Assembly (NCBI GenBank): GCA_947487155.1 | Contig: CANKVS010000002.1 | Location: forward strand, 1-64,000 | Direction of reading: 5' to 3' | Origin: an uncultured Flaviramulus sp. | GTDB lineage: Bacteria > Bacteroidota > Bacteroidia > Flavobacteriales > Flavobacteriaceae | DNA length: 64,000 nt | Shown: positions 61,600 through 64,000 of the stretch, one piece after another | How positions within the stretch are numbered: the stretch's first letter is position 1 | How the letters are laid out: each line of letters starts with the position of its first letter | Translations under genes and position numbers: made by a program | Notes under the pieces: generated by a model | What the model was told of the DNA's origin: nothing | The model's database searches: none | The model's input: only the letters and a program-made list of their open reading frames with translations

Positions 61600-62526
61600 T
61601 TATAAAAAATTATCAGATGCTTTATAAGCATTAATTACTGCTGTTTCACCGTTTTTTCCTTTTTTAGAATTACCATGTTCCATTCCTAAAACTCCTGAAA
61701 ATCCTTTTTCATGAATGTGCTTAAAAACATTTTTATAATTAATTTCACCAGTTGTAGGTTCTTTTCTCCCTGGATTATCACCTATTTGAAAATAAGCAAT
61801 TTCATCCCAAGTAAGGTCTATGTTTTTAATAATATGACCTTCTGTTTTTTGAAGGTGATAAATATCGTATAAAATTTTGCAAGCAGGACTATTAACAGCT
61901 TTACAAATCATGTATGTTTGATCTGATTTTTGTAAATATAAATTCGGTGAGTCTGATAGTGGTTCTAAAACCATTGTTAATCCGTGTGGTTCAAAAATTT
62001 CAGCACCTTTTCGCAATGCTTCAATAACATTAGCATCTTGAATTCCGATAGGTAAATTTCTTTGATACCCACCAGGAACCACAGTCATCCATTTTGCATT
62101 AACGCGTTTTGCAACTTCAACAGCTCTTTTACAGCCGTCTAAAAAAATGTCTACATGTTCTTTTTTACCAGCAGCAAGGGTATTTGCCATATTTCCGCCT
62201 TTATCAACAACAAAAACACCCATAGTCATATTATGTTTTGCAAGTGTTTCTCCAATTTTGGTTTGCATAGCGGTGTCTCGCGTCATCATACGATTGTCTT
62301 CAAAAGCTGTAAACCCTTGTTCTGCCATAAAGTTTAATTGATCAATAGGATCGTTTCCTGCATGATTTTTAAACATGCCAAAGTGCGGTGCGTATTTTAA
62401 ATTAAAATGATGCTTGTTCATAAATTCTTTTTTTTTGTGGTTGTTTAGTGCATTCATTCCGTGTAAACCTACAGATACAAATGAAGCTGCAGCAGCTCCT
62501 TTTTTAATGAATGATCTTCTTTTCAT
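61600..62526 (-). CDS. Hydroxypyruvate-isomerase-like TIM-barrel protein, Tat-exported
   Basis: 308 aa. Twin-arginine signal KRRSFIKKGAAAASFVSVGLHG. The rest is an AP-endonuclease-2/xylose-isomerase-like TIM barrel: FMAEQGFTAFEDNRM, GVFVVDKGG, GLTMVLEPLSDSP with the metal-binding Glu, CKILYDIYHLQKTEG, YFQIGDNPGRKEPTTGEINY and GVLGMEHGNSK. Relatives isomerise keto-sugars or hydroxypyruvate; here it most likely acts on a keto-sugar made by the oxidoreductases. It lies 27 bases after Gfo (3). Confidence 0.87.
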   Translation of the reverse strand: MKRRSFIKKGAAAASFVSVGLHGMNALNNHKKKEFMNKHHFNLKYAPHFGMFKNHAGNDPIDQLNFMAEQGFTAFEDNRMMTRDTAMQTKIGETLAKHNMTMGVFVVDKGGNMANTLAAGKKEHVDIFLDGCKRAVEVAKRVNAKWMTVVPGGYQRNLPIGIQDANVIEALRKGAEIFEPHGLTMVLEPLSDSPNLYLQKSDQTYMICKAVNSPACKILYDIYHLQKTEGHIIKNIDLTWDEIAYFQIGDNPGRKEPTTGEINYKNVFKHIHEKGFSGVLGMEHGNSKKGKNGETAVINAYKASDNFL

Positions 62527-62553
62527 TTTATGTGTTTTTAGGACTATTAAATA

Positions 62554-63882
62554 TTATAAAAATGTAGTTTGCCCTGGAATAGGAATGGGGTAATTTCCAA
62601 ACTCATCTCTAATAATTGGTGGCACCGAATCAAAAGAAAGAGTGTCCTCGTCTGGCATTAATTTATGGTCGAGGGCCATGGCTTCATCCCATGTTATTTC
62701 TTTTCCAGAGTAAGTTGCCATTCTACCCAAAATGGCTGTCATGGTACTTTTTGCGCCATATTCAGCATTACTAATTACTTCACCATTTCTAATAGATTTA
62801 AATAATTGATTGTGTTCTTGTTGATACGGATTAATATCATTCTCACTATCATGATTATAAATATTTTTTCCATTATACTTTTTTAATTTAGCAGTACCAC
62901 CGCCACTAGTGTATGATGTGCCTTTTGTACCTTGAAACGATTCGTCTACTCTAGTTTTTGTTCCTGGTTGGTGTCTGCATTGACTGGAAATAATAGCACC
63001 ATTTGCATATTCGAATTCTACAGCATGATGGTCGAAAATATGACCATGATCTTTACCTTTTCTAACTTCTCTACCGCCAACTCCAGAGGCTTTTATTGGG
63101 TATTCGCCAATAAACCAATTGGCAACATCTATATTATGAATGTGTTGCTCTAAAATATGATCGCCACAAATCCAATTAAAATAATACCAATTTCTCATTT
63201 GGTATTCCATTTCTTTTTGATTGAATTCTCTAGGTCTAACCCAAACGCCAGCACTATTCCAATACACTTGCCCTGAAACAATTTGACCAATGTCTCCTTT
63301 TTGAATACGTTTATAAGCTTCTATATAGCTGGTTTGATAATGCCTTTGAAGTCCAACAACAACATTTAGTTTTTTTGCTTTTGCAACTTTAGCAGCATCT
63401 AAAACTTTTTTAATTCCAGCTACATCTGTAGCTACTGGTTTTTCCATAAAAACGTGTTTTCCTTGAGAAACAGCATATTCGAAATGCTGAGGTCTAAATC
63501 CTGGAGGCGTTGTTAAAATAACAACATCGGCAGCATCAATGGCTTTTTTATACGACCCAAAGCCAACAAATTTATGGGATGGTTTTACATTTACCTTACC
63601 CGACTGGAACATTTTTGATAACCTGTTATGGGCTTTTTCTAAGCGATCTGAAAATGCATCGGCCATAGCAACTAACTCAACATTGTTATCGGCTTTCAAT
63701 GCCTGACTTACAGCGCCAGTACCTCTTCCTCCGCAGCCAACGACTGCAATTTTTAATGGTTTCTCTTTTTTAGAAAATGTACTTGCTGTAACAAGTGATG
63801 GAGCAAGTATAATACCTCCAGCAGCTAACGAAGACTCTTTTACAAAATGACGTCTCGATATATTGTTCTTTTTTTGGTCCAT
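62554..63882 (-). CDS. Gfo/Idh/MocA oxidoreductase, Tat-exported (3)
   Basis: 442 aa from the ATG at 63882; a TTG three codons upstream extends the frame but is less likely. Twin-arginine signal ISRRHFVKESSLAAGGIILAPS. Rossmann motif KIAVVGCGGRGTGAVSQAL, EKP motif FMEKPVATD, catalytic-domain NWYYFNWICGDHILEQHIHNIDVANWFIG. It is part of the leftward catabolic set with the TIM barrel gene and follows a partial gene by 14 bases. Confidence 0.9.
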   Translation of the reverse strand: MDQKKNNISRRHFVKESSLAAGGIILAPSLVTASTFSKKEKPLKIAVVGCGGRGTGAVSQALKADNNVELVAMADAFSDRLEKAHNRLSKMFQSGKVNVKPSHKFVGFGSYKKAIDAADVVILTTPPGFRPQHFEYAVSQGKHVFMEKPVATDVAGIKKVLDAAKVAKAKKLNVVVGLQRHYQTSYIEAYKRIQKGDIGQIVSGQVYWNSAGVWVRPREFNQKEMEYQMRNWYYFNWICGDHILEQHIHNIDVANWFIGEYPIKASGVGGREVRKGKDHGHIFDHHAVEFEYANGAIISSQCRHQPGTKTRVDESFQGTKGTSYTSGGGTAKLKKYNGKNIYNHDSENDINPYQQEHNQLFKSIRNGEVISNAEYGAKSTMTAILGRMATYSGKEITWDEAMALDHKLMPDEDTLSFDSVPPIIRDEFGNYPIPIPGQTTFL

Positions 63883-63896
63883 AACTTTCAAGTATT

Positions 63897-64000
63897 TTAA
63901 TTTAATCCGTAATCTTCAATGGCGTTAAGCCAATATGTTTTTATGTCTTCTTTTGATGGTTGAATTTTTGGTCGTACTACACGAAAACCAACAAAAGGAG
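63897..64000 (-). CDS. C-terminal fragment of a formylglycine-generating-enzyme-like protein (cut by window edge)
   Basis: Only the last 34 codons are inside the window: PFVGFRVVRPKIQPSKED ... NAIEDYGLN then stop. GFRVVRP is the C-terminal hallmark of the FGE/sulfatase-modifying-factor (SUMF1-like) fold. In such exported sugar clusters these domains are often lipoproteins that do not modify sulfatases. The match is short, so the call is tentative. The gene starts upstream of the operon's Gfo (3). Confidence 0.5.
   Translation of the reverse strand, partial: PFVGFRVVRPKIQPSKEDIKTYWLNAIEDYGLN

Noticed and set aside
1-64000. tRNA, rRNA, prophage, integrase, CRISPR-Cas, restriction or other defence genes
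   Set aside because: I looked for these by reading and saw none; a covariance-model scan was not possible, so a short RNA gene could be missed.

Overview
The window looks like chromosomal DNA from a marine-type member of the Flavobacteriaceae (Bacteroidota). The DNA is AT-rich and promoters fit the Bacteroidota pattern (TTTG, about 19 bases, TAnnTTTG). Shine-Dalgarno sequences are not evident. The gene content is also typical: TonB-dependent receptors with carboxypeptidase-regulatory N-termini, GLPGLI proteins, a membrane pyrophosphatase, Tat-exported Gfo/Idh/MocA oxidoreductases and DUF1080 proteins. No tRNA, rRNA, CRISPR array or intact mobile element was seen. The only transposase is a broken IS1182-type remnant at the left edge.

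Region 1 (0.4-10.8 kb) resembles a phosphate-starvation locus: a Pit phosphate transporter with its OprO/OprP-type porin, a small YwqK/MORN-repeat secreted protein, a tandemly duplicated beta-helix-like lipoprotein, a TonB receptor, and a free-standing copy of that receptor's N-terminal domain. Four intergenic regions here carry TAATGTT-like heptamers in strict 11-bp phase, the geometry of a PhoB box. One array ends 10 bp upstream of a perfect -7 element.

Region 2 (10.8-21.4 kb) holds dgt, dxs, a LacI-family regulator, a 49-aa lipoprotein, a TPR-type sensor kinase with its NarL-type response regulator, and hppA. A promoter just after lacI has a CG-centred palindrome between its -33 and -7 boxes.

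Region 3 (21.5-32.3 kb) is the most unusual. It is a leftward run in which three different enzymes each carry a Rieske [2Fe-2S] domain: Rieske plus glutamate-synthase-like FMN/[3Fe-4S], Rieske plus a thiamine-diphosphate enzyme, and a ferric-reductase-type membrane protein plus Rieske. They are interleaved with a Na+/H+ antiporter, two small membrane proteins, a membrane-anchored C/H-motif protein and a YHS protein. I infer an undescribed redox module; its substrate cannot be read from the sequence.

Region 4 (32.4-42.1 kb) has a deoxynucleoside kinase, an OmpR-type two-component system divergent from a GLPGLI-GLPGLI-TonB receptor operon, and metK behind a well-matched SAM-II riboswitch. Region 5 (42.3-49.7 kb) is the ilvD-ilvB-ilvN-ilvC-ilvA operon, preceded by a 20-aa Ile/Val-rich leader peptide and a terminator, a classical attenuator. 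metK and ilv are divergent and share one intergenic region.

Region 6 (49.7-64 kb) is a periplasmic 3-keto-sugar type catabolic cluster: three Gfo/Idh/MocA oxidoreductases, two DUF1080 proteins (one a tandem fusion), a hydroxypyruvate-isomerase-like TIM barrel, a TonB receptor, an azurin lipoprotein and a large cytochrome c lipoprotein. The last two are candidate electron acceptors. One promoter in it has a perfect 12-bp palindrome over the predicted transcription start.
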